A stretch of 64,000 nt of DNA from Rutstroemia sp. NJR-2017a BVV2 (taxonomy: Eukaryota; Ascomycota; Leotiomycetes; Helotiales; Rutstroemiaceae), in NCBI GenBank assembly GCA_002946415.1, contig NJPS01000030.1, positions 124,001 through 188,000 on the forward strand, given 5' to 3'. This document shows, in pieces, positions 48,873-60,332 of the stretch. The translations under genes and the position numbers were made by a program. How positions within the stretch are numbered: the first letter of the stretch is position 1; each line of letters starts with the position of its first letter. The notes below the pieces were generated by a model that was given only the letters and a program-made list of their open reading frames with translations, did no database searches and had not been told where the DNA came from.

Positions 48873-49580
48873 AATCAAAGCGAGCGCTCAACTTCGGAAT
48901 CGGCAAAAAGGTATACACAGTAATTCCTTCGACCACTTTTCAAGAATGATGGCACGGCAAATAGAAGGTATTGTAATTTAAACCTTTGGAAGCAGTGAAG
49001 GAATTCGCATTTTTAGCAAAATTCTGGAATATAGAGATTTCAAGGATTTGGACTTCCTACTAGGCGATTATGAGGCTGTGTAGGAGAAGCGCCAAGCTTA
49101 CATTACAGGTCAACCTTTCGGGCCCGGCGTCTACCCGAGTACACACTGCCGAAAGAATATACGATAATTTCTAGTTCACAGTTCCGTTTGTCAAAGTTTC
49201 ACAAACGCCATGTTTGAAGCCTTCGCTGGCCATGTACGAAATGTTCCTACTTAGTAGCTGGATTTCGACACAGTAGGACTGGTCTAAGCTGACTGATCCA
49301 AAGGAGCTCCACTTAGTCATCTTCTTCCCTTAGACAGTCAGAATGACATAATGTTGGTTGTGATGACTGCCAAAATGGTTGAGATTCCTGATGGCCGATT
49401 ATGGAAGCTCCATCTCCTACTCACTAAACTTGTTAGATTCATCAATGAAAGGTCGAATGTGGTCTCTCTGATGGACATTATCGTAAGATGGTAACTCCAA
49501 AAGGAGTGAGTTTGAAACATGGCTACGATGGTCAACGACTCTTGCTGTCCGTTAGGTCCGGTCGCACTATGAGAAAATAG
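48873..49580. other. Intergenic region
   Basis: From the MITE's right duplication to the deaminase promoter. No gene or repeat recognised. Confidence 0.45.
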
Positions 49581-49589
49581 ATATATAAG
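49581..49589 (+). promoter_or_regulatory. TATA box of the deaminase gene
   Basis: ATATATAAG lies about 145 bp before the chosen ATG at 49733. Transcription would then start near 49610-49620. That makes codons upstream of 49733 untranslated leader and supports the downstream start. Confidence 0.55.
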
Positions 49590-49732
49590 TGATCAAGAAC
49601 TCTCTAGATAGTAAAGCACTACACAGCTACTTGCATCTTCCAGTCTTGCTCCAATCTTCATATCTTTATTATATTCCAGCTTCATATCTTTCCTCTCGTC
49701 TTGACTTCATTCCTGACTTCACCAACTACAAG

Positions 49733-52192
49733 ATGTCCTCGTCAACAGGTCATAGAGGGCGTTCTTCAGAAATGCGTTCTGGTCGTGAGGGTAATCATGG
49801 ATCTAAGAAATCTGAGGAAAGAAGCCGTTCAAGCTCCAAAAAGCTACTTGGGAAAACCCCCGGCAACGAGCATTCATCGAAATCCGAACCATCTCATTCA
49901 GGGCCTTCTCACGAGGGACACGGCCATGTAGCAATATCCAAGACCCCGGATTCCAAAGCAACCACTAAATCCCAGTTCCCCAGTCGTAAAGAGTACTTCG
50001 AGATGCCTGGACCACAATCCGAAACCGTATCAGGCAAAACCCTTGAGAAATGGGCAAATGATTACTACAAAGCACGAATAAGACTTATAAACCATATATT
50101 TCCGAAGAAAAAGGAATCACCTTTAGAACTGACATCCGGCTTGACCAACTCAAAGCTAACTCCATACGAAGAGAAGGCGACGCCAATTATCAAAGCAGCC
50201 ACTGTGAAAGCTTCTACTGAGATACCTTTCAAGGACAGCAATTGTCTTGAGACTCTCAAAGCGATTGGAAAAACCGATCTTTACAGAATAACCAAAGAAT
50301 TGCCATTGGCCGGTCTTCTTCACATCCATTTTAATATGCTATCCAATAGCAGACTTCTTATAGAGCATGCGAAAGAGGTTCCATCCATGTATATTCAGAG
50401 TGATCTTCCTCTGACGAGTCGAAAAAACTTTTATTTGTGCCAAATACAATTCAAGCCGATGTCTGATACAGAATTCGAGAATGGAAAAAAGCTCACAGAT
50501 AAGAAGGTTAAACTATATGAAGGAGATCTATTTGACCCTGGGTACAAAGGGTTTCGACACTGGATGAAATATTCAAAATTCCTGAAATGTTTTAGAATGG
50601 ATGGGGAAGAAATTGACTCAGACAAAAAGATCAGAGAAAAAAAGGCCGAGGATTGGCTTGAAACAAAAGGACGATTTGAGATTGATGAAATACAGAACAA
50701 AATGCGTCCTTACAAGATGGAGGATGAAAATGACCCCTGCAAGTGAGTTCTCGATTTCCCTTGCAACCCTCTTTCACATCACATTAGACCTAACATGTAC
50801 AACAGACTACCATGGATGCTCTTTGATTGCAAGAGCCAATTCTACAAAGGATTATTTACACCCAAATCAGCGGTCGAAAAGTATACCAGACACGTTATAA
50901 AGGAACTCAGAGATGCGAATATTCAGTACGTGGAGATCCGCCATAACTTTATGAAGGCGAATACTCTGAAAGAGGATAACGGCGACGAAGTACAATCCAA
51001 AAATGAAAGTAGCAGTGAACCTTTCTTGAGTATCATTAGAAAAGTGCTCAAGGAAGTCCAAAACGAAATAGTAGCTGATAAGGGTGAGATATTCGATCTG
51101 AAAGTCATATACACAACGCCACGTGCTCTGGGCCAGGGAAATTGGAAAATTACTAAACCAGCCGTAGAGTGGGCCTTGAATGATGTTATCGAGATGAAGA
51201 AGAAGTTCCCAGAGTTAATATGTGGTTCGTCGTACCCCAATGGGCAAGCTTGCTTCCATCCACCCTCCCGAGATCACGAGAACGGTAACTCACGGGCATC
51301 CCAATGCAATATACTAACCGTACTTTCTCCGCAGGATTTGATCTTGTCGGTCCAGAAGACAGAGGTGTCAATCTCATAGAGTGCCTCCGAATTTTCCTGA
51401 AGTTCCGCGCTACCAAAGGATCTGAGCAGATACCGTTTCTATTCCACTGCGGAGAAACTCTCCGAAGATGTCACGGTACTTGCGAGCCATATCCTATCAA
51501 ACCTACGGAAGAAAATGAGAATGAATGTAGCGCCAATAATCTCAACCCATGTACGGCTGAAAATCTCATCGATGCATATCTCCTAGGCGCCAAACGTATT
51601 GCTCACGGTAATGCCCTGCTCGATATGCCCTACTTGCTCGGATGTTATAGAAAAGAAGGAATTATGGTCGAGGTGTGTCAAAGTACAAATCGAATTCTAG
51701 GCCAGATGCAGAAGGCGCAGGACCACCAGGTCTATAAATATGTGGAGTATGGGTTACCCACCAGCTTGAGTACTGATAACTCGAACATGTTCCAGTAAGT
51801 AGCTTGCTCTTTTCTATTCTCCTCTTGTAGCCTTCCTCTTCTTGCAAATTTCCAGAAGCTTACAAAGCACGACATCTAGGACAACGCTCCATAAAGAGTT
51901 CTGCGAATTCCTTATTGGAGATTATTTGGCCTCTATAAACACGAACAATTCATCGAACAAGTCCGCAATAATGAAATTGAAGAACTTGGGGCTCAACAGT
52001 CTAATTCATAGCTGCCTGGAAGAAGATCGAAAGAACGAGCATATCCTTTATTTTATGCGTGCGTTCAAAAACTACTGTATAAAACTTGCAGAAGGCAGCG
52101 ACGGGGGACCAGGATCAAGTTCAGGCAGCGGAAGCGTAGAATCATCGAGAAGCCGCGTCCAAGAAACACCAAGATCAAGACATCACAGCTAG
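49733..52192 (+). CDS. ADGF/CECR1-like adenosine (AMP) deaminase family protein
   Basis: Four exons (49733-50742, 50806-51224, 51335-51794, 51856-52192) give 741 aa. The family deaminates adenosine or related purines with one zinc ion. Metal and active-site motifs appear in order: LHIHFN (two metal His), FLFHCGET (His and catalytic Glu), RIAHGNAL (His), EVCQSTNRIL and LSTDNSNMF (metal Asp). In adenosine deaminases the last motif usually has a second Asp after the ligand; here it is Asn, which may change specificity. The first 110 residues are Ser-, Lys- and His-rich and look disordered. There is no signal peptide, unlike secreted ADGFs, so an intracellular or unconventional location is likely. 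The C-terminal tail is Ser/Gly/Arg-rich. Confidence 0.88.
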
Positions 52193-52865
52193 GCACCTTC
52201 GGGATCAGAAGGTCACAACTGGCCACCTTCGCAATCCCCGAACCGAGGACGCTAATTAAGTCAACGTTCCAGCCGAGTGCAGCTGTCAAGTCACCATCCC
52301 AACCCAGATGGGAAAGTAGCCTCGGGTTCCTCAAATTCCTCGACTTCCTCGACTTCCTTGACTTCCTCAAGGTCTACTCATAGTCACAAAGAATCCAAGT
52401 AGTAACAATATATAACAACTGATATTTAGAATACCCGGTATAGAAAGGCTAGTTCCAACTATATCATGATGGTAGCAATTTGGGAGAATAGATTTATTTG
52501 CTTTAGTAAAGTTTCTTTGTTTTTAGACCAGCTTTTAGATAGTTAAATTTTTTGATTATATATTTCAATATCATATATTATCAATTGCGTATAGAGTGAT
52601 AGTAAAACACCTTAGATCGAATCCGATCTATATATTATCAGTCTACTACTTATTATATATATTGTATATAATCGTTTGGTATTACTAGCTCAGAGTTGAA
52701 GTCTACAAAAGAATCTACTATACTTTCTATAATTATTTCTGGAGTAAATAATTCTCAAATTAGATTAAGTTTATTATTGAGCTCTTCATCAGGCTCAGAG
52801 AATGTAATTGTTATATGATTATCAACTCTCTAGGCTACTCATCTGCGGGTATTCTTCGACCCGCC
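52193..52865. other. AT-rich, RIP-like relic DNA
   Basis: Starts with a CTTCCTCGA-type simple repeat (52320-52372). 52430-52850 is strongly AT-rich with TATATA runs. On the minus strand a relic frame reads ITITFSEPDEELNNKLNL, a stop, then ELFTPEIIIESIVDSFVDFN (about 52840-52690), which looks like mutated transposon coding sequence of unknown type. Confidence 0.5.
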
Positions 52866-52873
52866 GCCGGGAG

Positions 52874-53159
52874 GAGGCTGCTCAATAACTCAACAAATAC
52901 CCACCGGGTGGGTAATCGAAAGAAGTAACCTACCCGGCGGGTATCCTTTGTGTTGCCAAGAACCTATACAGGGTGTATATGGGCGTAAAGGAGATCTTAG
53001 CCATTGCCGAAAGAGAGATGCACAGGCCAATATAGGGCTTGGCATATTCCACTTAGGTATCCATTTGGGAACTGGGTGGGATTTCCAGCTGCTCAACCTA
53101 CCTATGGGTTACCCAACCTGGCGGGTACCTACCCACCCGGTGGGTAGGTTCGCAGCCTA
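52874..53159 (+). mobile_element. hAT-type MITE, copy 3
   Basis: 286 bp, starting GAGGCTGCTCAATAAC and ending GGTAGGTTCGCAGCCTA. It is flanked by the exact 8-bp duplication GCCGGGAG (52866-52873 and 53160-53167). It is the longest copy, with an extra internal segment. Rich in ACCCACCCGG-type palindromes; non-coding. Confidence 0.9.
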
Positions 53160-53167
53160 GCCGGGAG

Positions 53168-53506
53168 CAGCAGCGATCAATGCTCCTTTAAGGGGCACTG
53201 GCAGTGTGAGCCTCATCTGGAAGTCTTAACCATTCCGGAAGCAGCGATGCTCTTCTACTCCACAGTACCCTCCCTAGAGGGACTGCAAGGCGAACCGGGC
53301 GATCATATAGAAAGCTTACTATGCTTTCAGATCCTACCTAGCCTCCCCGGGCTGATATATTCGTAGTACTGTATCACGCCAAGTGGTAGGTAGTATTTAC
53401 AATAAAAGCCAGAAAATAGCGTTCGAATTGTTTGAGCGGGCCGGTAGCTGAGCATGAGTGCCCACAACTCTTTCTGTATCGAGCTTATGCGTTCACAGAG
53501 TCTCCA
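53168..53506. other. Spacer between two MITE copies
   Basis: About 340 bp. Nothing recognisable. Confidence 0.4.
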
Positions 53507-53514
53507 CCCCCTGA

Positions 53515-53717
53515 TAGGCTGCGAAATGGGTACCTATGGGTGGGTTGTCCAGCTATCCAACCCACCCATCTACCCAATCAGGGGTGGCATATACCAGAAA
53601 TAGGCCTGTGACAGCCAACGCGTAATAAAAATGGCCTCTAACCCACCCGATCGGTACCAATCAGTCATTATAACCTACCCATGAGTGCCCTAACCCGGTG
53701 GGTAGGTTCGCAGCCTA
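53515..53717 (+). mobile_element. hAT-type MITE, copy 4 (best preserved)
   Basis: 203 bp with clean terminal inverted repeats: TAGGCTGCGAA at the start and TTCGCAGCCTA at the end. It is flanked by the exact 8-bp duplication CCCCCTGA (53507-53514 and 53718-53725). Orientation is as copies 1 and 3. Inner palindromes around ACCTATGGGTGGGTT. Non-coding. This copy defines the family ends. Confidence 0.95.
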
Positions 53718-53725
53718 CCCCCTGA

Positions 53726-55396
53726 TCTGGAATCATCACTCCAAATCGATTTCGAATTGGCTTTCTCTCAATATCTTAAAATCCTGCCCACTCAACGATC
53801 CTGACTTGGATCTACGGTCTGGCAGTTTGCCTTTGAGTAGATATAACTTGTTCTTCCCCATTCTCGATTCTCCAGAACCCTCAACGCCTGTTTAACCGCT
53901 TGGTTATGTCCGTTTTTTCTAAAAATTTCAACAAATGTTCACATTCACCCCTTATAGTCTTTACTTCTCTTTTTTCGAGAATCTGACTTTGATTTCTTGG
54001 TGAATCTCACCTAATAGTCGAGATTTCCATCAACTCGCTGAGATCCGTCAATTACAATAACACTTCCGAGTCCGAATACTTGGGATTCATTTCATTTCTT
54101 CTTCGTACTAACAGTACTCAACATCGTAGCTCAGATTACACTAGCCAGTCAACTGTTAAATACTACTCCCTCGCCTACCTGCGGCTGGTCGCCACTAAGC
54201 ACTTGCTAGTCGCCGTTTATCTATCTACGAGATGCTACTGCTTCTTTTAGTACGATTAATGCGTCTCACTCTGTCCTGTTTCCTGCTTGCGCTCCTACAG
54301 CGACTACGCCAAAGCGACCCAAGCCTCTGATCGCCTCCGACTACTTATCGTTGATCAACCACTTAGTCGATCACTCTCCTGTCCTGGCTACTCCGCGTCC
54401 GAATATCTCACTGTTAATAGCCTACTGCAAGCTACTTGACTTAAATAAGCTGCGTAAACGAATATCTGTAGTACTACTACCTAGATTGAAGATATCCGCG
54501 GACCGCGGATTAATCCGTGGATACACGCAGGATATCCAATAATCCAGCGGATTATAAAAATTAAGCCGGGGCGGATTGTATACTAAATAGATAATCAATA
54601 GATCATGAAATTGAGGGGCGGCAATCTACGGAGCGGAGCGGTTCAGGATAATCCAACGGAGTGGGTTATTTTTGTGCAGCTAGTTAGTTATATACTCTTT
54701 AGGTTGATAGAGTAATTATCGCTACAAACCAGCTAGTAACTTCTATACTATTCCATCTCACTGGCTATACTTGGAAAGCACCCGCTTTGAATGAGCTAGA
54801 CGATCCCGTGGAGCTCAATTCACTGGGAACAAGCCGGGAGGATGATTAGGCTTCTTGTTTCTCTTATTTCCTTCCTTGTAATCCAGTTTAAACCTCTCTT
54901 GTGATTGTTCAGTTCGAGCTCTGCGGGGCAGTTTGTTTGAATGAGGTAGTCAGAATCAGGAAGTCCGTCAGCATTGAATAGATGGTTTGATGAGATGATG
55001 CAGATCTGGAAGATAGATGGGGGGTTCAGATACTGTAATGCGGGTGCTGAGTCAGCGACCCCGCATGTCCACCGGTGGTCCGAATCTCAAGCAAACAGTT
55101 TTGATCCACGAGAGACAGTGCTATGTTAATCTCAATCTGGAAAAGCTTCAGGAACTTTTCGATCCCTCCATGATTTGACTCTTGAGGAGTAGCCAATGGC
55201 TGTAGTCCCATAAATACCGTTTGGCCTCTTAATGGCTGAGGTGGGGAAGCCATGCGATTGATCGACGCCTCAACGTCATAGCCCTTGTAGCTCTGACATC
55301 AAAGATTTAGAGCTTCTAACTCACTCACTTTAAGAGAATGTATTCTTCCAAATTATTTCCTCGTTTTACCATCTCTTCACATACGGCGCATTAAAG
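53726..55396. other. Repeat-rich region without a supported gene
   Basis: One fragment at about 54290-54540 (plus) reads TPKRPKPLIASDYLSLINHL and then RPNISLLIAYCKLLDL, protein-like but unplaced. It runs into a palindrome-rich stretch at 54488-54665 with repeated CCGCGGA, GATATCC and GGATTA words, which may be a transposon end. A minus frame at 55026-55253 is not supported. Confidence 0.4.
54488..54560. repeat. Palindrome-rich subterminal-type repeat cluster
   Basis: Within about 70 bp: TCCGCGGACCGCGGA (a near-perfect palindrome), ATCCGTGGATA, GGATATCC and CAGCGGATTA. Clusters of such short words are typical of subterminal binding sites of hAT-like transposons, but no matching second end was found. 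Confidence 0.5.
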
Positions 55397-56873
55397 ATGG
55401 CCGAACAAGACAGATTGGGTTCCCATTTTGGGGGCAACCGCATTCCGACCGAGAAAGCTCCGTCCCTGACATCAGGAATGAGAGCTGAGCAGGACACATA
55501 CCGGTCGTATTTTGGTGATCACAGCTTTCCTACTGAAAAGATAGTACCACCCCGAGCAGAGCAGGAAACGTATGGTTCTGCCTTTGGAGGGAACCGGATC
55601 CCAACAGACAAAATGGTACCACCCAGAGCAGAGCAAGAGGTTTTTGATTCGGCATTTGGAGGACACCCAATTCCTACCGAGAAAGCCTCTAAATTCAGTC
55701 TTTCTAACCTCGGTGAGAATTGCCGCCTTTTGAAATTACAGCATTTCCTGACTTAGACCTACAACAGGTAAAGCATCCACCTCCAACACCAGCCATTCTG
55801 GCGCCGAACAAGACCGTTATGGGTCGCATTTTATTCCACCATGGAATCCTCAAGTTAATGCTACTGCTATCGGTCTCCTGCAACGGAGTTTCCTTCCTGC
55901 CATGGCGAGCAATACCTCCTTGTCTCTCATCTCCTACACAATCGCCCGTCTCACGAACCGACTCGAATTGAAAGATTATCTCTGGCCTCTTGGTCCACTC
56001 ATCACTTCCTGGACTGCTGCTCTTCAACGTCAAAACTTCGATGTTTCGCGAACATGGTCTTCTCTTGCATATCCTCAAAAACTCATACTCGCCGGTCTAA
56101 CTGCTTGGTCTCTTCGCCTCTTCTACCGTATCGCCTCACGTTCATATGCTCGCGGTCAAGACGACCCTCGTTATACAGGTATGAAAGAAGAGCCTGGGTT
56201 CTGGAATAAGTCATTATTCTCGATGTTCCTTCCGGAAGCACTTGTTCAATCTGTTATCTCTTTGCCGTTCACCATGAGTCTTGCTGCACCGGAAATGATC
56301 ATTGCGTCGTCACCCCTTCCAGGTAACCCAGGTTGGCAAATCGCTGGAGCTGCTGGTGTTTTCTTCTTCGCCGCTGGATATGCGTTGGAGGTTAGCGCCG
56401 ATTCTCAACTTGAAAGCCACAAGCAAAGTGGTGATTCTGGTCTTTTGAGAGAAGGAGTATGGAGCATCGTCAGACATCCAAAGTAAGTTGCTCCTCATTG
56501 TCCATATATGAGAATCCGACGTACCAGTCACTAACTCCGTCACCTTAGTTACCTTGGTGACGCACTCATTCACGCTTCTTTCCCGTTGGTTCTTTACGGG
56601 GCTGGGCTATTCCATCCATTAATGCTTTTAGCCCCTGCTGCAAACTACGCATTCTTGAGATTCGTAAGCGGAGACAAAGAAAACGAAGAAACTCAAGAAG
56701 AGAGATATTCTAAGACTGACGGTGCCAAATATGCCCAATTCCAGCAATATAAGTCAGAGAAGAATAGCTTCTGGCCAAGTCCAGATGAACTCCAAAACAA
56801 ATGGTTGTGGATTATCGCAGGTATTGGCGCTGGTGGTGTTGCTCTTGAGAGAGGATTAAGGGAGTTTTTGTAA
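55397..56873 (+). CDS. DUF1295 membrane protein with N-terminal AEQ repeats
   Basis: Three exons (55397-55712, 55768-56482, 56549-56873) give 451 aa. The C-terminal ~290 residues form a multi-helix membrane protein of the DUF1295 / steroid-reductase-like group, with VWSIVRHPNYLGDALIH, the cofactor/substrate motif of the group, made across the last splice. The N-terminus (residues 1-~125) is unusual: five copies of a ~20-residue unit, consensus AEQ-x-x-Y-G-S-x-F-G-G-x-x-I-P-T-E-K. Four are in exon 1 and a shortened fifth (AEQDRYGSHFIPP) in exon 2. An ATG at 55902 in exon 2 (MASNTSLSL) starts the canonical domain, so an alternative shorter product without repeats is possible. Reaction and membrane are unknown; ER is likely by analogy. 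Confidence 0.85.
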
Positions 56874-57288
56874 TTGGGGAATATTTAATGTAAGATAAAC
56901 ATACAGTTACATACTACTGTACTTTTCAATCAGCCAAATGGGTTTGGAAATTAAGAATTGCATGTCCAGCATTGGTCTGTTGTATAGAACGAATTCATGA
57001 AATTGGTTTCTTCCGCTTGTGCCGTTACAGCAGGCGTATTCACTTCACATTACTTCAATTTCCTGGCTCCGTATTTGAACTCCATGCTAATCTCTACTTT
57101 ACTCATATTCGCTCCTTAGACTTCCATTAAAATCACCTTGTTAACCCAACTTACCCTAAGCCCACTTGTTTACACTTCCACATCATAAGAACAACACCTG
57201 AAATAATTCGCGCAACAACACAAGCACTATCTGCCAGTACTGCTTTACACCTTCAGCATCAAGCAGAAGCATTTCAGAGGAGAATAAT
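56874..57288. other. Intergenic region
   Basis: 3' flank of the DUF1295 gene and upstream region of the BTB gene. Nothing recognised. Confidence 0.5.
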
Positions 57289-58457
57289 ATGGATTCTGCT
57301 ACACCGGAAGAGCAGTGGTGTTTCCAAGCAGATTCAAAAGCCGTCAGAACCAGTTTGAGTGGACGTGGAACTGGGTTAGTGAGCGAAAGTAAAGGGAAAG
57401 AGGAAGATAATGCGAAAGTACCTGCAGTGATGTCGGAAGACATTGACACTTCGCGTAACGCGCTTGTTGGCGAAGTGCTTGCTGAGAACTCTAGAAGAAG
57501 CAGTCTGAGTCAACTAGGGAAAGGAGATCTTCAGTTGAATGCAGAAGAAGGAATCATCTTGGAAGGACCACTCGAAGCATTACAATCGTAAGTCGTGATC
57601 TCTACTCCTTCACTTAAAAAGAAAATGAAACTGACAAATTATTCACAGATCCCTCCACTCGGGTCGCTTCTCTGATCTAACTATTATCCACGGTTTTCGC
57701 CAATGGAGAGCTCACAAAGTAGTCGTTTGCTCTCAGTCTCCTGTCCTGGAATCGATGATAGACGCACAAGCGCAGAAATCCTTGAAGCCGGTAAGTTCAT
57801 TTCCATTCCCCTAACTTGCGCTGCACATTTCATTCGAAGTAAGCTAACCTAACCTGCTAGCCAAACACGCTCGACCTCACCTCTTTTCCCCACGAAGCCA
57901 CCACTGCCCTCATTCAATACCTCTATACATCCGCCTACAATAGTCCCTCCAATCTCCTCTATCTCTCCGCCCCAACCTTCTCCCTCCCCTTCCACGAATC
58001 GGTCTTCTACCTCAGCGTGACGCTGCAAATCCCCGCGTTGGAGGCGCTAGCAGCGGCTTCCTACCGGCATACGTTGAACACGCAGATCACCTCTCTACCG
58101 GTTTACTTCAGCGTGATCCCGAAAATCTACGAGATGACGACGAAAAAGCATCCGGGACTGAGAAAAGCGGTGGTAGACGTGGCGGTAAAGGGAATTGGGG
58201 AGTTGCTAGCGGATGAAGAGATGAGAAGGGCTTTCTGGAGGGTTTGTGCGGAGGTGGAGGAGTTCTGGGAAGAGGTTTTGAGGGGCTTGATTCGCAGTAA
58301 GGAAATCTTGGTTGGGTTGGGTACCGTTGGAGAGGGAATTGAGAGTATGGTGTGCGACCAGTGTGAGGAGAGGGGAGAGGGACAGGAACAACAGGGCTTC
58401 GAGATTCAGGTCGTATGTAAGGGATGCGGCGAGGTTAGCGGTGTGGAGTTTTCTTGA
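57289..58457 (+). CDS. BTB/POZ-domain protein
   Basis: Three exons (57289-57587, 57649-57790, 57861-58457) give 345 aa. The BTB fold starts after a ~100-residue disordered leader: SGRFSDLTIIHGFRQWRAHKVVVCSQSPVL, then LDLTSFPHEATTALIQYLYT. BTB proteins dimerise and often serve as Cullin-3 adaptors; fungal ones of this layout are mostly uncharacterised. Near the C-terminus four Cys (MVCDQC and VVCKGCGE) could form a small zinc ribbon, which is less usual. The start ATG gives the longest frame; transcription upstream was not evident. Confidence 0.88.
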
Positions 58458-59036
58458 TTTCTGGTATTATATTTGAGTGAAGGATGGATAATATGTGTAC
58501 GAGTATCTGGTTTGGTTTAAGGAGTTGTCTTGCTGTGGGAGTCAGGACGAAGTCCACGGTTAGAACTGATTTATACAACATAAGGACTCAGCGGGGCCAT
58601 TTTGACGTTTATGAGGTTGGCGGTCGATACCGAAAAGGACTTAGTTAGCAAAGGATGGATACAGAGCACGCATAGAAGGAAATGTCCAATTTTGCCGCAG
58701 GAGTGTGGTTCGTCCAGATAGTAATAGGACCTTATTTTCTGTAGTTAATACATCTTTGCGACCAGCCTATTTAGTGTCCAAAGCCTTCAGAATGAATAAT
58801 AACGTATACATAATACTAGCAGCTCAGTGGAGCTCAAACCACGATGTCACGTTGTGTATTACTGCTGCCACGGGAAGTATCTGTGTGGTCCGTGCATTTT
58901 ACCCCAGAACGCGCTTCAAAATCGCGTTACCTACCCCTCCAAAAAAAAAGATAATGACCCTCCCCTTATTCATATCAAGCAGCTTCTACACCTTAATTTA
59001 CTTCCTGCTACCACGATTCTGAATTTATCACATAAA
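58458..59036. other. Intergenic region
   Basis: Between the BTB gene and the dihydrofolate reductase gene, same strand. The frame at 58705-59022 has no recognisable product. Confidence 0.45.
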
Positions 59037-59746
59037 ATGACCACTTCTGATACCCCTACGACTATGTTACCCCGCGAACTCACCCTAATTGTTGCCGCCA
59101 CAAACAAAATGGGCATAGGCAAAGCCGGTACCTTACCTTGGACCGGTCTGAAGAAGGAAATGGCTTATTTCGCAAGAGTTACGAAGAGAGCAGATGCTGG
59201 TGTAAGTTCTCCTCCATATCTGTAATTCATATGGGCAAAGCAGTACAGGTGAAACATGGCATAGCAATTAACACAACCCAGAAAACAAATACCGTGATAA
59301 TGGGCCGCAAAACCTGGGAAAGCATCCCACCGCGATTCCGCCCCCTCAAAGACCGCATCAACATAATAATAACCCGATCCGCCTCCCTCGCTGATACACC
59401 GCTCCCGCCCAACTCCCACGTCACACACTCCGTCTCCGATGCGCTTGCGCTCACCGCAAAACTCGAGGAGAGCAGTGGGAGGAACTTCATAATTGGCGGA
59501 GCGCAGATATATAAGGAGGCGTTGGGGAGGAGCGAGACGAAACGGATACTGCTGACGAGGATTTTGGGAGATTTTGATTGTGATACGTTTTTCCCTGTGG
59601 AGTTGAAGGAGGATGGTACGGCGGAGGGGTGGCGGAGGGTGGAGGGGGCAGAGTTGAATAGGTGGGTGGGGGAGGAGGTCGAGGAGGGGGTTCGGGAGGA
59701 GGCTGGTACGAGGTATGTTTTTGAGATGTGGGAGAGGGTGGAGTGA
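59037..59746 (+). CDS. Dihydrofolate reductase
   Basis: Two exons, 59037-59201 and 59282-59746, with an 80-nt intron, give 209 aa. It reduces dihydrofolate to tetrahydrofolate with NADPH for thymidylate and purine synthesis. Signatures: LTLIVAATNKMGIGKAGTLPW, LKKEMAYFARVT, VIMGRKTWESIPPRFRPL, INIIITRS, FIIGGAQIYKEAL and DCDTFFPVEL. The intron sits just before the NADPH-binding GRKTWESIP block, and GGT|GTAAGT is a strong donor. The C-terminal extension is Glu-rich (EEVEEGVREE). Confidence 0.96.
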
Positions 59747-60332
59747 GCGAAAGATTGGGAGATGGGGAACCGGAGATATGATGTCTGATTATGGGGGTTT
59801 GCGGTCGGGTGTGATATAGCACGATCGCTCCGCTTTGTATATGGTAAGTGATATGCTTATTAAAACCTGTAAGTATTATTGTATAATAGAAGGTCACGTC
59901 TAATGATTTCTCATAGGGCGACATTTGTAACTCTCATAGAAAGAGCTATCGGAGTAGATGTAGGATGCACCAACATAGTGGTGAGGAATTGGTGTGCTGG
60001 GGAGTTAGGATCGTCTCCTGTATGCTTAGGACTACCTCGTCTGATAGGAACTTCTACGGCAGACCGCTCGGATTGCCTTGTTTGCTCTCCCTTCCAAGAT
60101 CGATACGGGACTGATATCACCAAGGCACACCCAATCCAATCCCCAGATTATGATACTCCTAGGCCCCTCCTTCACCCACTAAAACTCACTCCACAATCCT
60201 CTAATCCTTTCAGTCCCACCAAGCCCCCTCTCCAAAAGCCATAAGGTATCTCTCTGATCCAAACTCCATAACTCCCATCCCAAATTCCATAGATCTTATC
60301 ACCCAACCAAGTCACCAGACCAAGAACCAAGA
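59747..60332. other. Intergenic region
   Basis: Convergent 3' flanks of dihydrofolate reductase and the small minus-strand gene. Open frames here are Pro/Ser/Thr-rich on one strand only because of base composition. Not called. Confidence 0.45.

Noticed and set aside
49589..49732. In-frame upstream extension of the deaminase
   Set aside because: It begins at a non-ATG codon on the TATA box itself, so it is almost surely promoter and leader.
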